This document shows positions 1 through 10,622 of a DNA stretch of 64,000 bases, piece by piece. Source of the DNA: Paracoccus cavernae (lineage in GTDB: Bacteria; Pseudomonadota; Alphaproteobacteria; Rhodobacterales; Rhodobacteraceae); the NCBI GenBank assembly GCA_030410095.1, contig JAUFRC010000001.1, forward strand, positions 322,501-386,500, read 5' to 3'. The position numbers and the translations under genes are program-made. The first letter of the stretch is position 1. Every line of letters starts with the position of its first letter. The notes below the pieces were generated by a model. That model was not told the origin of the DNA and ran no database searches. It saw only the letters and a list, made by a program, of their open reading frames with translations.

Positions 1-157
1 GAATTCGTCGCGGGTGACAAAGTCGCGGTCGGCAAGCCAGCGGTCGATCCAGCCGTTGAATGCGGTCTGGGCCTCGTCTTTCGCGCCCTGAGCCACGCCC
101 ACGGCATTGGTCATCAACTTGCTGAGATCGTCGAAAATACGGTTGGGTGCAGACATG
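1..157 (-). CDS. ubiK: UbiK-family accessory factor (BMFP domain), C-terminal part missing
   Basis: Reading from the ATG at 157 towards base 1 gives a protein starting [20 protein letters not shown] and continuing with an Ala/Lys/Asp-rich helix and [17 protein letters not shown] before the window ends. This matches the start of the short coiled-coil BMFP/YqiC (UbiK) family, which in enterobacteria helps the ubiquinone biosynthesis complex and has membrane-fusing activity in vitro. The open frame is intact over the 52 codons visible. It is transcribed away from lgt, with about 140 bases between them that must hold both promoters. The family call is from recognition of the conserved [12 protein letters not shown] segment. 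Confidence 0.75.
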
Positions 158-295
158 GGTGGCCTTTCGGATCTGGGTCTAGTTCTATATGGCCCTCTCG
201 GGGGCGGGTTCAATGTCCCTCGGTTGGTCGCGTGGCCTGTCCGCGCAACATGCCCCGACACCGCACCAGACAGCCGCAGGCGAGACGAGGACCCC

Positions 296-1176
296 ATGAT
301 CCCCTTTCCCAATATCGCGCCCGAGATTTTCACCATCCATCTCTTCGGTCAGGATTTCTCGTTGCGCTGGTATGCCTTGGCCTATCTGGTCGGGTTGCTG
401 GCCGGCTGGTGGATCATCGTCCAGCTGATGAAGCGCCCCGCGCTTTGGGCGGCAGCGCGCCGATGGCGCCGGGCAAGGTCGAGGAGCTTCTGACCTGGGT
501 GATCGTCGGCGTGATCCTTGGCGGGCGACTGGGCTTCGTGCTCTTTTACGATCTCGGTTTCTACCTCGCCAATCCTGCCCAGATCATCCGCGTCGATCAG
601 GGCGGCATGTCCTTTCACGGCGGTTTTCTGGGCGTCGTGCTGGCGTCCTGGGTGTTTTGCCGCAAGAACGGCATCCCCGCGCTGCGGCTGGCGGATGCTT
701 TGGCGGTGGCGACGCCGGTGGGGCTGGGCCTCGGGCGGGTCGCGAATTTCATCAATGCCGAGCTGTGGGGCCGTCCGACCGATCTGCCTTGGGGCGTGAT
801 CTTTCCGGGCGAGGCCGCGCAGAACTGCCCCGGTGTCGAAGGGCTTTGCGCACGCCATCCGAGCCAGCTTTACGAGGCGGGGCTGGAGGGCATCCTGCTC
901 GGCTTGATCTTGCTGGTGCTGGTGCGCTCGGGCGGCCTTAAACGGCCGGGCCTCGCCTTGGGGATCTTTGTCGCGGGCTACGGCATCAGCCGGTTCATCG
1001 TCGAATTCTTCCGTCAGGCCGATGCGCGCTTCATCACGCCGGACAATCCATTGGGCCATGTTCTGGGCGGTCCCGTCTGGGGGATCACCCGCGGACAGGA
1101 GCTGTCTTTGCCGATGATCCTGATCGGTCTGGGCTTCGTGATCTACGCCCTGCGCCGTCCGCCCGTGAGCGGCTGA
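296..1176 (+). CDS. lgt: Prolipoprotein diacylglyceryl transferase
   Basis: Inner-membrane enzyme that moves diacylglycerol from phosphatidylglycerol to the lipobox cysteine of prolipoproteins, the first step of lipoprotein maturation. The start [18 protein letters not shown], the segment [11 protein letters not shown], the signature [13 protein letters not shown] and the C-terminal [13 protein letters not shown] are all typical of Lgt; several hydrophobic membrane segments are present. The ATG at 296 follows a GAGG motif. The frame breaks near 447-449 in a GGG run (ALW then [15 protein letters not shown]); one added G gives a normal protein of about 293 residues. It begins a probable operon with the methyltransferase and pgeF genes. 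Confidence 0.95.
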
Positions 1177-1188
1177 GGGCCGCGCCCG

Positions 1189-2269
1189 ATGACCGGCGAG
1201 GCACCCCGTACGAGCACGCCGCTTGCGCGGCTGATCGCGGCGCAGATCCGCGCCTCCGGGCCGCTGCGGCTTGACGAATACATGCAGCTTTGCCTGCTTC
1301 ATCCCGAATACGGCTATTACGCGACGCGCGACCCATTCGGCGCGGCGGGGATTTCACGACCGCGCCCGAGATCAGCCAGATGTTCGGCGAGATGATCGGG
1401 CTGGCGCTGGCACAGGCCTGGCTTGATCAAGGCAGCCCCGCGCCCTTCACTCTGGCCGAGATCGGGCCGGGGCGCGGCACCCTGATGGCCGATATCCTGC
1501 GCACGATCAAAATCGTGCCCGGCATGGCGGCGGCGGCAGAGGTCGTGCTGATCGAGGCCTCGCCCCATCTGCGCGAGGTCCAGCGTGCGAAGCTGGGCGC
1601 GATCCGCCATCTCGAGCACGTCGACCAATTGCCCGAACAGCCGCTGTTTCTGGTCGCGAACGAGTTTTTCGACGCTTTGCCCATTCGCCAGTTCCAGCGC
1701 ACGACCGAGGGCTGGGCCGAGCGCATCATCGCGCTGGACGGGGCAGGGCGGCTCGCGATGGGACTTGGCGCGCCGCAGGCGGGCGAACCCGCGCCTTTGG
1801 GCGAGATCCGCGAGATCTGCCCCGCCGCCCCCGCGATTGCGGCAGGGATCGGCGCGCGTATCGCCGCGCATGGCGGCGCGGCAATCCTGATCGATTACGG
1901 CAACTGGCGCGGGCGGGGAGACAGCTTTCAGGCACTCCGCCGCCACCAGCCCGACGACCCGCTGGCCCATCCCGGCGAGGCTGATCTGACCGCCCATGTC
2001 GACTTCGCCCCTTGGCCCATGCGGCGCAAGCGGCGGGCGCGCGGGTCTCGCGGATGCGGGGGCAGGGGGAATGGCTGCTCGATCTGGGCATTGCGGCGCG
2101 CGCGGCGCGGCTCGAGGCCGGAGGCGACCAAGGGGCCGGAGCCGCGCTTTCCCGCTTGACCGCAGAGGCGCAAATGGGACACCTCTTCAAAGTACTGGCG
2201 CTTTGGGCGCCTCAGACGCCTCCGCCTCCGGGCTTCCAACCGTGGGACCAAGATGCAAACGACCCTTGA
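1189..2269 (+). CDS. SAM-dependent methyltransferase, MidA/NDUFAF7 family
   Basis: Class I methyltransferase of the family whose mitochondrial member NDUFAF7 methylates an arginine of a complex I subunit; the bacterial substrate is not shown by the sequence. Visible are the N-terminal LDEYMQLCLLHPEYGYYATR, the shifted-back GDFTTAPEISQMFGEMIG, the SAM-binding EIGPGRGTLMADILR and ANEFFDALPIRQ. The frame breaks twice, in the GGGG at 1347-1350 and the CCCC at 2008-2011; one base added at each site gives a continuous protein of about 360 residues. It starts 12 bases after lgt and overlaps the pgeF start by 17 bases, so the three are probably co-transcribed. Confidence 0.88.
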
Positions 2270-3017
2270 AATCCTGACTGCCGACCTTCTCAAGCCTGTG
2301 CGGCACGGCTTTTTCACACGTAAGGGCGGGGCCAGCTCGGGTCTGTTTCAGGGGCTCAATGTCGGCCGCGGCTCCAGCGATCAGGCCGAGATCGTGGCGA
2401 TCAACCGCGCGCGCGTGGCCGAGGCGATGGGCGTGGGCATCGAACGTCTGGCGACCGTCCGTCAGGTCCATTCCGCCGATGTCGCGACCATCACCAGCCT
2501 TGACGATCTGGTCGGCCTCGACCAGCGCAGCGCCGATGCGATGGTGACCAATCTGCCGGGCGTCGTACTGGGCGTTCTGACCGCCGACTGCCTGCCGATC
2601 CTCTTTGCCGACGAGAAAGCGGGCGTCGTCGGCGCCGCCCATGCCGGCTGGAAGGGCGCGCTTGGCGGCGTGATCGAGGCGACCGTCGCGGCGATGGAGG
2701 ATCTGGGCGCGCGCCATATCCGCGCCGTCATCGGCCCTTCGATCAGCCAGGCCGCCTATGAGGTCGGCGAGGATTTCATGGACAACTTTCTGGCCGAGGA
2801 CCCCGATTACAGCCGCTTCTTCATCGGAGGGCCGAACGGTCGCCCGATGTTCGATCTGACGGGCTTCGGCCTGATGCGTCTGCGCGACGCGGGCGTCAGC
2901 GCGGCATGGACACGCCATTGTACCTATTCCGACCCCGAGCGTTTCTACTCCTACCGCCGCTCGACCCATGAACATGCGGCCGATTACGGGCGGCTGATCT
3001 CGGCGATCACGCTTTAG
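2253..3017 (+). CDS. pgeF: Purine nucleoside phosphorylase / laccase-domain protein (YfiH family)
   Basis: Intact 254-residue protein of the YfiH/DUF152 family, once called polyphenol oxidase or laccase domain, now linked to purine nucleoside phosphorylase/adenosine deaminase activity and, in E. coli (PgeF), to peptidoglycan editing. The metal-site motifs are all present: RQVHSADV near residue 70, LTADCLPILF near 110 and AAHAGWKGAL near 129. The C-terminal CTYSDPERFYSYRR is also typical. It overlaps the end of the upstream methyltransferase, indicating translational coupling, and is followed by a strong terminator. Confidence 0.93.
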   Translation: MQTTLEILTADLLKPVRHGFFTRKGGASSGLFQGLNVGRGSSDQAEIVAINRARVAEAMGVGIERLATVRQVHSADVATITSLDDLVGLDQRSADAMVTNLPGVVLGVLTADCLPILFADEKAGVVGAAHAGWKGALGGVIEATVAAMEDLGARHIRAVIGPSISQAAYEVGEDFMDNFLAEDPDYSRFFIGGPNGRPMFDLTGFGLMRLRDAGVSAAWTRHCTYSDPERFYSYRRSTHEHAADYGRLISAITL

Positions 3018-3041
3018 GCGCGCGCCGTAGCGCCCCGAATG

Positions 3042-3079
3042 AAAAAGCCCGCGACCTGTGGAAGGCGCGGGCGTTTTTT
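3042..3079. terminator. Rho-independent terminator, probably two-way
   Basis: GCCCGCG at 3047-3053 pairs with CGCGGGC at 3066-3072, followed by six T on the plus strand and preceded by five A, so it can stop transcription from pgeF and from the convergent lrp gene. Confidence 0.85.
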
Positions 3080-3095
3080 ATGTCGCGGCAGTGCC

Positions 3096-3589
3096 TCAGG
3101 CGAGCTGGCGGCTTTCCACAACCTCGAAGGGAATCGCCGGCTCGTCCTTGGCGCAGCGGATCACGAGGCTGGTCTTCACGCTGGCGACATTCTCGGCCGA
3201 GGTCAGTTCTTCGGTCAGGAAGCGCTGGAAGCTCGGCAGATCGGGCGAGACGCATTTCAGGATGAAGTCGATCTCGCCGTTGAGCATGTGGCATTCGCGG
3301 ACCAGCGGCCAGCTGCGCGCCTGTGCCTCGAAGGCGGAAAGGTCCTTTTCGGACTGGCTGTGCAGGCGCACCATGGCGAAAACCTGCACCTCGATCCCAG
3401 CTCGCGGGGGTCGATGTCGGCGTGATAGCCGCGGATGTAGCCGGTCTCTTCGAGGGCGCGCACGCGGCGCAGGCAGGGCGGGGCGGAGATACCGACGCGG
3501 CGCGCCAGTTCGACGTTCGTCATTCTTCCGTCTGCCTGTAGCTCTGCGAGGATCTTGCGGTCGATATCGTCAAGTCTGGCAGCGCTCAT
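3096..3589 (-). CDS. Lrp/AsnC-family transcriptional regulator
   Basis: DNA-binding regulator of the leucine-responsive family. The N-terminal half carries the helix-turn-helix (LDDIDRKILAELQADGRMTN, then VELARRVGISAPPCLRRVR) and the C-terminal half the RAM ligand/oligomer domain (VFAMVRLHSQSEKDLSAFEA onward). The frame breaks in the CCC at 3396-3398; one added base joins ELG to IEVQVFAMV and gives about 164 residues, the usual length. It is divergent from trxB with 228 bases between the starts, the normal place for its own and trxB control sites, but no operator could be picked out by eye. Confidence 0.92.
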
Positions 3590-3787
3590 GTATTCCCTCT
3601 TGCCCGATTAGGCTAAATTTCTTGTCGGAAGCTACCTTGTGGGCGCGCAATGCGCAACATTCTTTCTGGCCATGCGCTGCGTCATCTTGACGGCACAAGG
3701 CAGAAGAAGCCCTTGGGATAGCGATGTGTTCTGCGGATCAGGCCACGGATTGCAACCGGCTCCGGCGATGGTTACCTAATCCCCTGA

Positions 3788-4822
<1,035 letters not shown>

Positions 4823-4883
4823 TCTTGCGCGTTTGAACGCGCCGGACCGCGCCGGCCCCTGTGGGGCTGGGCAGAAGACCGCT

Positions 4884-4917
4884 AAGGGGCGCGCCATTGT
4901 TGAATGGCGCGCCCCTT
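4884..4917 (+). terminator. Perfect 15-bp hairpin after trxB
   Basis: AAGGGGCGCGCCATT at 4884-4898 pairs base for base with 4903-4917 around a GTTG loop. There is only a weak pyrimidine tail (CCC then GTT), so it is either a terminator with a poor U-tract or an mRNA 3'-end stabiliser. Confidence 0.6.
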
Positions 4918-4954
4918 CCCGTTAAGGCTGGCGAAAGCCGCATCAGGAGCCGCC

Positions 4955-5787
4955 ATGTCCGAGCCCGCCACCCCGACCGCCCCGACCGCAGCCGTCCCGA
5001 ACGGACCCTCCTCTGCCGATCCGGTGCTGGTGATCTGCATCAAATGGGGCACGCTTTACGGCGCGGACGATGTGAACCGCCTGGCGGCGGGCGTGCGGCG
5101 CCATCTGGCGCGGCCACACCGTTTCATCTGCTTTACCGACGACGCCCTCGGCCTGGATGCGGGGATCGAGGCGATGGCTCTGCCCGAACTGGGCCTGCCC
5201 AAGGGGCATAAGGATACGCGCTGGCAGAAGCTCGCGCTGTTTCGCAAGGATCTGTTCGGGCTCAAGGGGACGGGGCTGTTTCTCGATCTCGATCTGGTCA
5301 TCGTCGATGATCTCGAGCCGTTTTTCGCGCTGCCGGGCGAATTTTTCATCATCCGCGACGACGATCTTTTCCGGCCGAAACCCTGCGCAAGATCAATCCG
5401 GCGCGCGACCGTTTCTTGCATAGCGTCGGCAATTCCTCGGTCTTTCGCTATGAGGTCGGGGCGCATTCCTACATCCTCGACGCCTATCTCGCCGATCCGG
5501 CGGCCGCGACGGCAGGATACGAGATCAGCCAGCAGTTCCAAAGCGCCCAGCTCGCCAAACACGGCAATCTGCATTACTGGCCGCGCGGGTGGTGTGTCAG
5601 CTTCAAAAACGACTGTGTGCCGCGCAATTTCCTGAGCTATTTCAAGGATCCCTCTTTGCCCGAGGGCGCGAAGATCGTGCTGTTCGCGGGCAATCCGAAA
5701 ATGTCCGAGGTCTTTTCGGGGCAGGGCAACAAATGGTACCGCCGGATCGGCAAGATCGATTGGCTGCGCAAGGCGTGGCAGGGATGA
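4955..5787 (+). CDS. Probable glycosyltransferase (DxD type)
   Basis: The protein begins with a Pro/Thr-rich stretch and then VLVICIKWGTLYGADDVNRL, FICFTDDALGL and FLDLDLVIVDDLEPFFALP, whose DLDLV looks like the DxD metal/nucleotide-sugar site of GT-A glycosyltransferases. Its sugar and acceptor cannot be told; an envelope polysaccharide role is inferred. The ATG at 4955 has a CAGGAG ribosome site. The frame breaks in the CCC at 5381-5383; one added C joins RPKP to LRKINPARDRFLHSVGNSS and gives about 277 residues. Its stop overlaps the start of the next glycosyltransferase (ATGA), so the two form an operon. Confidence 0.7.
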
Positions 5788-6624
5788 TCGGCGATGTTCT
5801 GCGGCGCTGGAAACATGCGCGCCGTATCGCGCAGGCCAAGGCCGAAATCCTCGCGCGGCCGGTAGCAGCGGGCGCGGCCCACGGCCTGCCTGCACGGCTG
5901 GTCGTCAGCCTGACCAGCTATCCCGCGCGATTTGCGTCGCTCCATCTCACCTTGCGCTCGCTTTTGGCGCAAAGCCTGCAGCCCGACGAGGTGGTTTTGT
6001 GGCTCGATGCAGGTGACGAGGCCAAGCTTCCGGCAGAGGTGCGCGCGCTGTCGGGGTTGCGGATTGCGGTTTGTCCCGATTGGCGCTCCTACAAAAAGAT
6101 CGTGCCGGTTCTGCTCGAAGATCCTTCGGCCTATGTCGTGACGGCGGATGACGATGTCTATTACGCCCGCGACTGGCTGGAGCAGCTGGTGCGTCACGCG
6201 GATGCGGGAGTGGTCGGCCATCGCGCGCACATGATCACACTGGATCCGGCGGGCCTGCCTTTGTCCTACGAGGATTGGAGCCGCAATATCGCCTCGCCCG
6301 AAACCGCACCGCTGATCTTTCCCACCGGCGTCGGCGGGGTGCTTTACGCGCCGGGCGTGTTTCACGAAGACGTCGCCAAGCCCGAGATTTTCACGCGCCT
6401 TGCCCCCGCGGCCGATGATGTCTGGCTTTACTGGATGCACCGGCTTGCGGGCAGCCGTCCGGCCAAGATCGGCGGGCGGTTCCGCATTACCGAATGGCCG
6501 GGCACGCAGGAGCAGAACCTGCGCTCGGGCAATCTTGCGGGGAAGCGGCGGGGCTGCGGGCGGCGAAAGCGGCAACGACCGAGCCATTCGCGCGATGATC
6601 GAGGCTTACGGGTTTCCGAAGTAG
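5784..6624 (+). CDS. Probable glycosyltransferase
   Basis: Partner of the preceding gene, starting at the ATGA overlap. The sequence LVVSLTSYPARFASLHLTLR, SLLAQSLQPDEVVLWLD, the acidic VVTADDDVYYARDWLEQLVR and FPTGVGGVLYAPGVF resembles glycosyltransferases acting on surface polysaccharides; TADDDV is the likely metal site. Two breaks occur near the end, in GGGG at 6539-6542 and the CC at 6584-6585. Adding one base at each gives a tail ending PIRAMIEAYGFPK and a TAG stop at 6622. About 280 residues result. No membrane segment is obvious. Substrate unknown. Confidence 0.68.
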
Positions 6625-6666
6625 CTTTTCCGGACGCGGCCTTTCCCGAGCAGTCGCGCCCAAAGC

Positions 6667-6695
6667 AAACGGGCCGGCATGAAGCCGGCCCGTTT
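6667..6695. terminator. Hairpin between convergent genes
   Basis: AAACGGGCCGGC at 6667-6678 pairs perfectly with GCCGGCCCGTTT at 6684-6695 around ATGAA. It lies between the glycosyltransferase pair and the opposite-facing DUF1150 gene and can serve both. Confidence 0.75.
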
Positions 6696-6718
6696 GACGT
6701 TGTTCCGCTCTCCGCGCC

Positions 6719-6943
6719 TTAGTGGACGCTGACGGGGCTCATCTCGTTCTGGACGGCCAGCATGAAGGCCAGCCCGCGATCCTTGACGAGGGCAATGCGC
6801 TCGCCCGATGCGTCATGGAGCGCGTAAAGCGCCTCGAGACCTTCGGCCTGTTCCTGCACATCCTGCGGCAGGCTCTCGATGGCGACGCGACGGACGTAAA
6901 CGGTGTTGTCGGTTTCTTGACCGAATTCGTATTTGGTATTCAC
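6719..6943 (-). CDS. DUF1150 family small protein
   Basis: 74-residue acidic protein (starting MNTKYEFGQETDNTVYVRRV) of the DUF1150 family, regularly found next to small heat-shock protein genes in Rhodobacterales. It has no signal peptide and no known function. The start is GTG at 6943, overlapping the TGA of the hsp20 gene (GTGA), so it is translationally coupled and probably heat-induced with it. Confidence 0.85.
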   Translation of the reverse strand: MNTKYEFGQETDNTVYVRRVAIESLPQDVQEQAEGLEALYALHDASGERIALVKDRGLAFMLAVQNEMSPVSVH

Positions 6944-7365
6944 TGCGATCCCCTTTCTTTGCGGCTGATCGGGATGGTTTGGACGATGCTGTCCGGGACA
7001 GAGCGACGCAGATCGATATTGAGCAGACCGTTTTCCAGCCCCGCCGCGACCACCTCGACCCCGTCCGCCAGCACGAAGCTGCGCTGGAAGGCGCGCGCGG
7101 CAATTCCGCGGTGGAGAAAGACGCGCTCGCTGTCGATCTCGGCCTGTTTGCCGCGAATCACCAGCTGGCGTTCCTCCAGCGTGACCGTGAGATCCTCGTC
7201 CGAGAAACCCGCGACCGCGAGGGTGATGCGGAAGCCGTGCGCGCCGATATGTTCGATATTATAGGGCGGATAACCCTCGGCGCCTTTGGCAGCCCGCTCG
7301 GCCAGGCGTTCCAACTGGTCGAAGCCCAGAAGGAAGGGATGCGTGGCCAGACTGATCTTCGTCAT
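6940..7365 (-). CDS. Small heat-shock protein, Hsp20/IbpA family
   Basis: 141-residue alpha-crystallin-type chaperone that binds unfolding proteins in the cytoplasm. The N-terminal LLGFDQLERLAERAAKGAEG and YPPYNIEH are typical of IbpA-like proteins in alphaproteobacteria; the crystallin core spans ITLAVAGFSDEDLTVTLEER to LENGLLNIDLRR, with the IXI-like tail IVQTIPI. The frame is intact. A likely RpoH promoter lies about 65-95 bases upstream. Confidence 0.93.
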   Translation of the reverse strand: MTKISLATHPFLLGFDQLERLAERAAKGAEGYPPYNIEHIGAHGFRITLAVAGFSDEDLTVTLEERQLVIRGKQAEIDSERVFLHRGIAARAFQRSFVLADGVEVVAAGLENGLLNIDLRRSVPDSIVQTIPISRKERGSQ

Positions 7366-7429
7366 TTGCTCTAGTCCTTTGTCGTAAAGCGACCGTCGTC
7401 CGGATCCCATGATTGGCAATCCGACCTTG

Positions 7430-7461
7430 CAAATATGAGGATGCAACGCGCCGGTAACAAG
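7430..7461 (-). promoter_or_regulatory. Probable RpoH (sigma-32) promoter of hsp20
   Basis: Read on the minus strand: CTTG, an 18-base spacer, then CTCATATTTG. This fits the alphaproteobacterial heat-shock consensus CTTG-N17/18-CYTATNTNNG with one mismatch, and sits upstream of the hsp20 start at a plausible distance. Confidence 0.55.
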
Positions 7462-7530
7462 ATGCAGTTGGGCAGTTACACCGCCTTTCGCGCGGGCTAT
7501 AAGCAAGGCAATCCAGCGTGAGGCCAGAAG

Positions 7531-7748
7531 ATGACGTCCCAGCACGAAATGTCTCCGAATGAAATCGCCCTTGCGCGGCTCGAAGTGCTCCGGCGCGAGC
7601 ATCGCGATCTCGACGAGGCCATTCAGGCGCTCGGGACCCAGAGCCTGACCTCCTCGTTGACGCTGCAGCGCCTCAAGAAGCAGAAACTGGCGCTCAAGGA
7701 CCGGATTTCGCGCATTCAGGACGATCTGACCCCGATATCATCGCCTGA
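7531..7748 (+). CDS. DUF465 (YdcH-like) small protein
   Basis: Small helical protein (EIALARLEVLRREHRDLDEA, LTLQRLKKQKLALKDRIS) of the YdcH/DUF465 family, function unknown, often beside purE in this order. As written the frame runs on to 7788, but a CCCC run at 7730-7733 is probably one C short: adding it gives the family's usual ending DDLTPDIIA and a TGA at 7746-7748, for 72 residues. Confidence 0.85.
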
Positions 7749-7847
7749 ACCGCCGCCCGCGATTGCGCGGATTGCGCGCCCGCGCTAAGGCCCATGCGAC
7801 AGCGGGCGCGCGCAAGCCGTGGCCGGCAGCAACGAAGGGGCTATTTT

Positions 7848-8332
7848 ATGGACACACCCGTCGGGATCATCATGGGCAGCCAGTCGGACTGGCCCACCAT
7901 GCGCGAGGCAGCAACCATTCTTGACGAGCTGGGCATCGCCTACGAGACCAAGATCGTCAGCGCCCACCGCACGCCGGACCGGCTGTGGGATTACGGCAAA
8001 ACGGCCGTTGCGCGCGGGTTGAAGGTGATCATCGCGGGGGCAGGGGGCGCGGCCCATCTGCCGGGGATGATGGCCTCCAAGACGCGGGTGCCGGTGATCG
8101 GGGTTCCGGTCCAGACCAAGGCGCTTTCGGGCGTCGATCGCTTTATTCGATCCTTCAGATGCCCAAAGGCTTTCCGGTCGCGACGATGGCGATCGGTGCG
8201 GCGGGTGCGGCCAATGCCGGCCTGATGGCCGCGGGTATTCTGGCGATTAACGACCCCGAACTGGCCGCGCGTCTCGATGCGTGGCGCGAGGCTTTGTCGG
8301 CCTCCATCCCCGAGGAGCCCTCCGATGACTGA
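7848..8332 (+). CDS. purE: 5-(carboxyamino)imidazole ribonucleotide mutase
   Basis: Purine synthesis enzyme that rearranges N5-CAIR to CAIR. The signature [13 protein letters not shown] is at the N terminus, followed by ISAHRTPD-like [15 protein letters not shown] and [14 protein letters not shown]. The frame breaks near 8137 (GATCGC, expected GATTCGC); one added T restores [20 protein letters not shown] and a protein of about 161 residues. An AAGGGG ribosome site precedes the ATG. The stop overlaps the purK start by 8 bases. Confidence 0.95.
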
Positions 8333-9384
8333 TGCAACCAAACCCGCCGCGCTGCCTGCCGGCGCGACCATCGGCATTCTGGGCGGCGGCCAGTTGGGCC
8401 GGATGCTTTCGGTCGCGGCCAGCCGTCTCGGCTTTCGCAGCCATATCTATGAACCGGGCGCGGCCCCTGCCGGTGATGTCGCCCATCAGGTGACCAATGC
8501 CCCTACGAGGACGAGGCCGCCTTGCGTGCCTTCGCCGCCTCGGTTGATGTCGTGACCTACGAGTTCGAGAATGTGCCGACCTCGGCGCTTGATCTGCTCG
8601 AAAGCCTGCGCCCGATCCATCCGAACCGCCGCGCGCTTGCGGTCTCGCAGGACCGCATCACCGAAAAGGACTTCCTGAGCGGGATCGGACTGACCACCGC
8701 GCCCTATGTCGCGGTCGATGATGCTTCGGGGCTGGCGGATGCGGTTGCTGCCGTCGGCGTGCCCTCGATCCTCAAGACCCGCCGGATGGGCTATGACGGC
8801 AGGGCCAGATCCGCATCAACGACGCGGGGCAAAGCGATTGGACCGATGCGCCTTCGGTGCTCGAAGGTTTCGTCGATTTCTCGGCCGAGATCAGCGTGAT
8901 CGTGGCGCGCGGGCAGGATGGTCAGGTCTCGGCCTTCGATCCGGGCCTCAATGTCCACCGCGAGGGGATCTTGCGCACCACCACCGTTCCGAGCGGCCAG
9001 CCTTCCTCGGTGCTGACCGATGCCGTGCTGATCGCCGCGCGGATCGTCAATGCGCTCGATTATGTCGGCGTGATGGGGGTCGAGCTGTTCGTCACGCCCA
9101 AAGGGCTCGTGGTGAACGAGATCGCGCCACGCGTCCACAACTCGGGCCATTGGACGCAGGCGGGTTGTGCGGTCGACCAGTTCGAGCAGCATATCCGCGC
9201 GGTTGCGGGCCTGCCCTTGGGTGACGGCGGGCGCTATGCCGATGTCGAGATGACCAACCTCATCGGAGACGATATCGACCGCGTGCCCGCACTTCTGGCG
9301 CAGCCCAAGACCCAGATCCATCTTTACGGCAAGGGCGCACCGCGTCCGGGCCGCAAGATGGGCCATGTGAACAAGGTCCTGTAA
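8325..9384 (+). CDS. purK: 5-(carboxyamino)imidazole ribonucleotide synthase
   Basis: ATP-grasp enzyme that makes N5-CAIR from AIR, bicarbonate and ATP, handing its product to PurE. The N-terminal GILGGGQLGRMLSVAASRLG, DVVTYEFENVP, ILKTRRMGYDGR and EIAPRVHNSGHWTQ are diagnostic. Two breaks, in the CCCC at 8500-8503 and near the CC at 8805, are each repaired by one C (TNAPYEDEAALRAF and GRAQIRINDAG), giving about 353 residues. Co-transcribed with purE. Confidence 0.95.
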
Positions 9385-9396
9385 GGACCGCGCCGT

Positions 9397-10365
9397 TCAG
9401 GCGTTGAACACCTCGCGCAGCCGCCCGAATTCCGCGCGGCTGCCCGGAAGCCCCAGCCGCAGCCAGCGCGGATTATAGGGGAAGATGCGGCTCCAGATTG
9501 CGTGGCGGGCAAGACGCTCCTGCAGGGCGGCGGCATCGGCCGTCTCGTAAAGGCGGAACAGATGGGTGCCGCCGACCAGCGTGCAATCTTGCGCCATCAT
9601 GATCTGGTCGAGATGGACCGCCGCCTCGGCCAGCCAGACCACCGCGTCGCGGGCCCAGTCGCGATCCGCCAGCGCCGCCGCTCCGATCTCAAGCGCGGGC
9701 CCGCTGACCGACCACGGACCCGCATGCTCGGCAATCCGGCGATGCAGCGCCGTTTGGGTCACCGCAAAGCCCAGACGCAGCCCCGCCAGCCCCAGAACTT
9801 TCCGAAAGAGCGCAGGACGGTGACGTTCTCGGGCAGGCTCGGGATGATCGACAGTTCGGGGCGGGGGTCGGCAAAGCTCTCGTCGACGATCAGATGGCCG
9901 ACCTCTCGGGCGAGTGCCGCGATTTCGGCGGGCTGCCAGCTGCGCCCGTCGGGATTGTTGGGGTTCACGACCACCGCCAGATCGGCACCGTGGAGCGCCG
10001 CGATCGTCGCAGCCTCGGCGACCTCCCAGCCCGAGGCGCGCAGGCTGGCCGCATGTTCGTTGTAGCTGGGCGAAATCACCGCCGCGCGTCCCGCACGCCC
10101 CTCGGGCACCAGAAGGCGTGGCAGGATCTGGATCGCGGCCGAGGCCCCGCCATCGGCGCGACCTGTTCGGGCGCGCAGCCGAAAGCCAGCGCCGCGACCT
10201 CTTGCAAGCGGACATATGACGCGCCCGTCGGCAGGGCGGTCAGCGCATGTTCCGAGATCGTTCCGACCGGCCAGGGCCTGCGGTTGATTCCGTCGAAAGG
10301 TCGATCCAGTCGTCGCGACCGAATCTTCGGGCCGCTTTGTCGATGTCTCCGCCGTGGTCGCGCAT
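9397..10365 (-). CDS. cobD: Threonine-phosphate decarboxylase-like aminotransferase of cobalamin synthesis
   Basis: PLP-dependent class I/II aminotransferase-fold protein of the CobD/CobC type, which supplies aminopropanol phosphate for the B12 side chain. It starts MRDHGGDIDKAARRFG (ATG at 10365), then GRDDWIDLST, GGASAAIQILPRLL, VVVNPNNPDGR, HLIVDESFADP and RSFGK with the PLP lysine before LGLAGLRLGFAV. Three breaks (near 10289, 10150 and 9802) are each repaired by one base, giving about 323 residues. It is convergent with purK and stands apart from the cobS-cobT genes 11 kb away. The name cobC is used in the aerobic nomenclature. Confidence 0.85.
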
Positions 10366-10434
10366 GTTCTGCCCCTTTTTCCCCAAAGTCTTGAACAGAG
10401 GACCGGGGAAAACTTCAAGCCAACTGTGCACTCC

Positions 10435-10464
10435 CTGTGGATGGTTTGCACAAAGCTGTGGATG
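10435..10464 (+). repeat. Direct repeat of a DnaA-box-like 9-mer
   Basis: CTGTGGATG occurs at 10435-10443 and again at 10456-10464, 21 bases apart (two helical turns). TGTGGATGA in the second copy differs from the DnaA box TGTGGATAA at one position, TGTGGATGG in the first at two. They lie in the 257-base gap between the divergent cobD and ybjN-like genes. Confidence 0.4.
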
Positions 10465-10622
10465 ACGCCTGCAGCTATCTGCCTGTCGCCGAAAATTCGC
10501 TTTACAGTCCTGAGCTTCAAGAACACGATATATGGTAGTACATCCGGGGAATTGCGCCGGGTGTAGTTACGGCTACCAGTGGTAGGGGATCATCGCCTGC
10601 CATCGACAGCAAAAGGGCAGGT

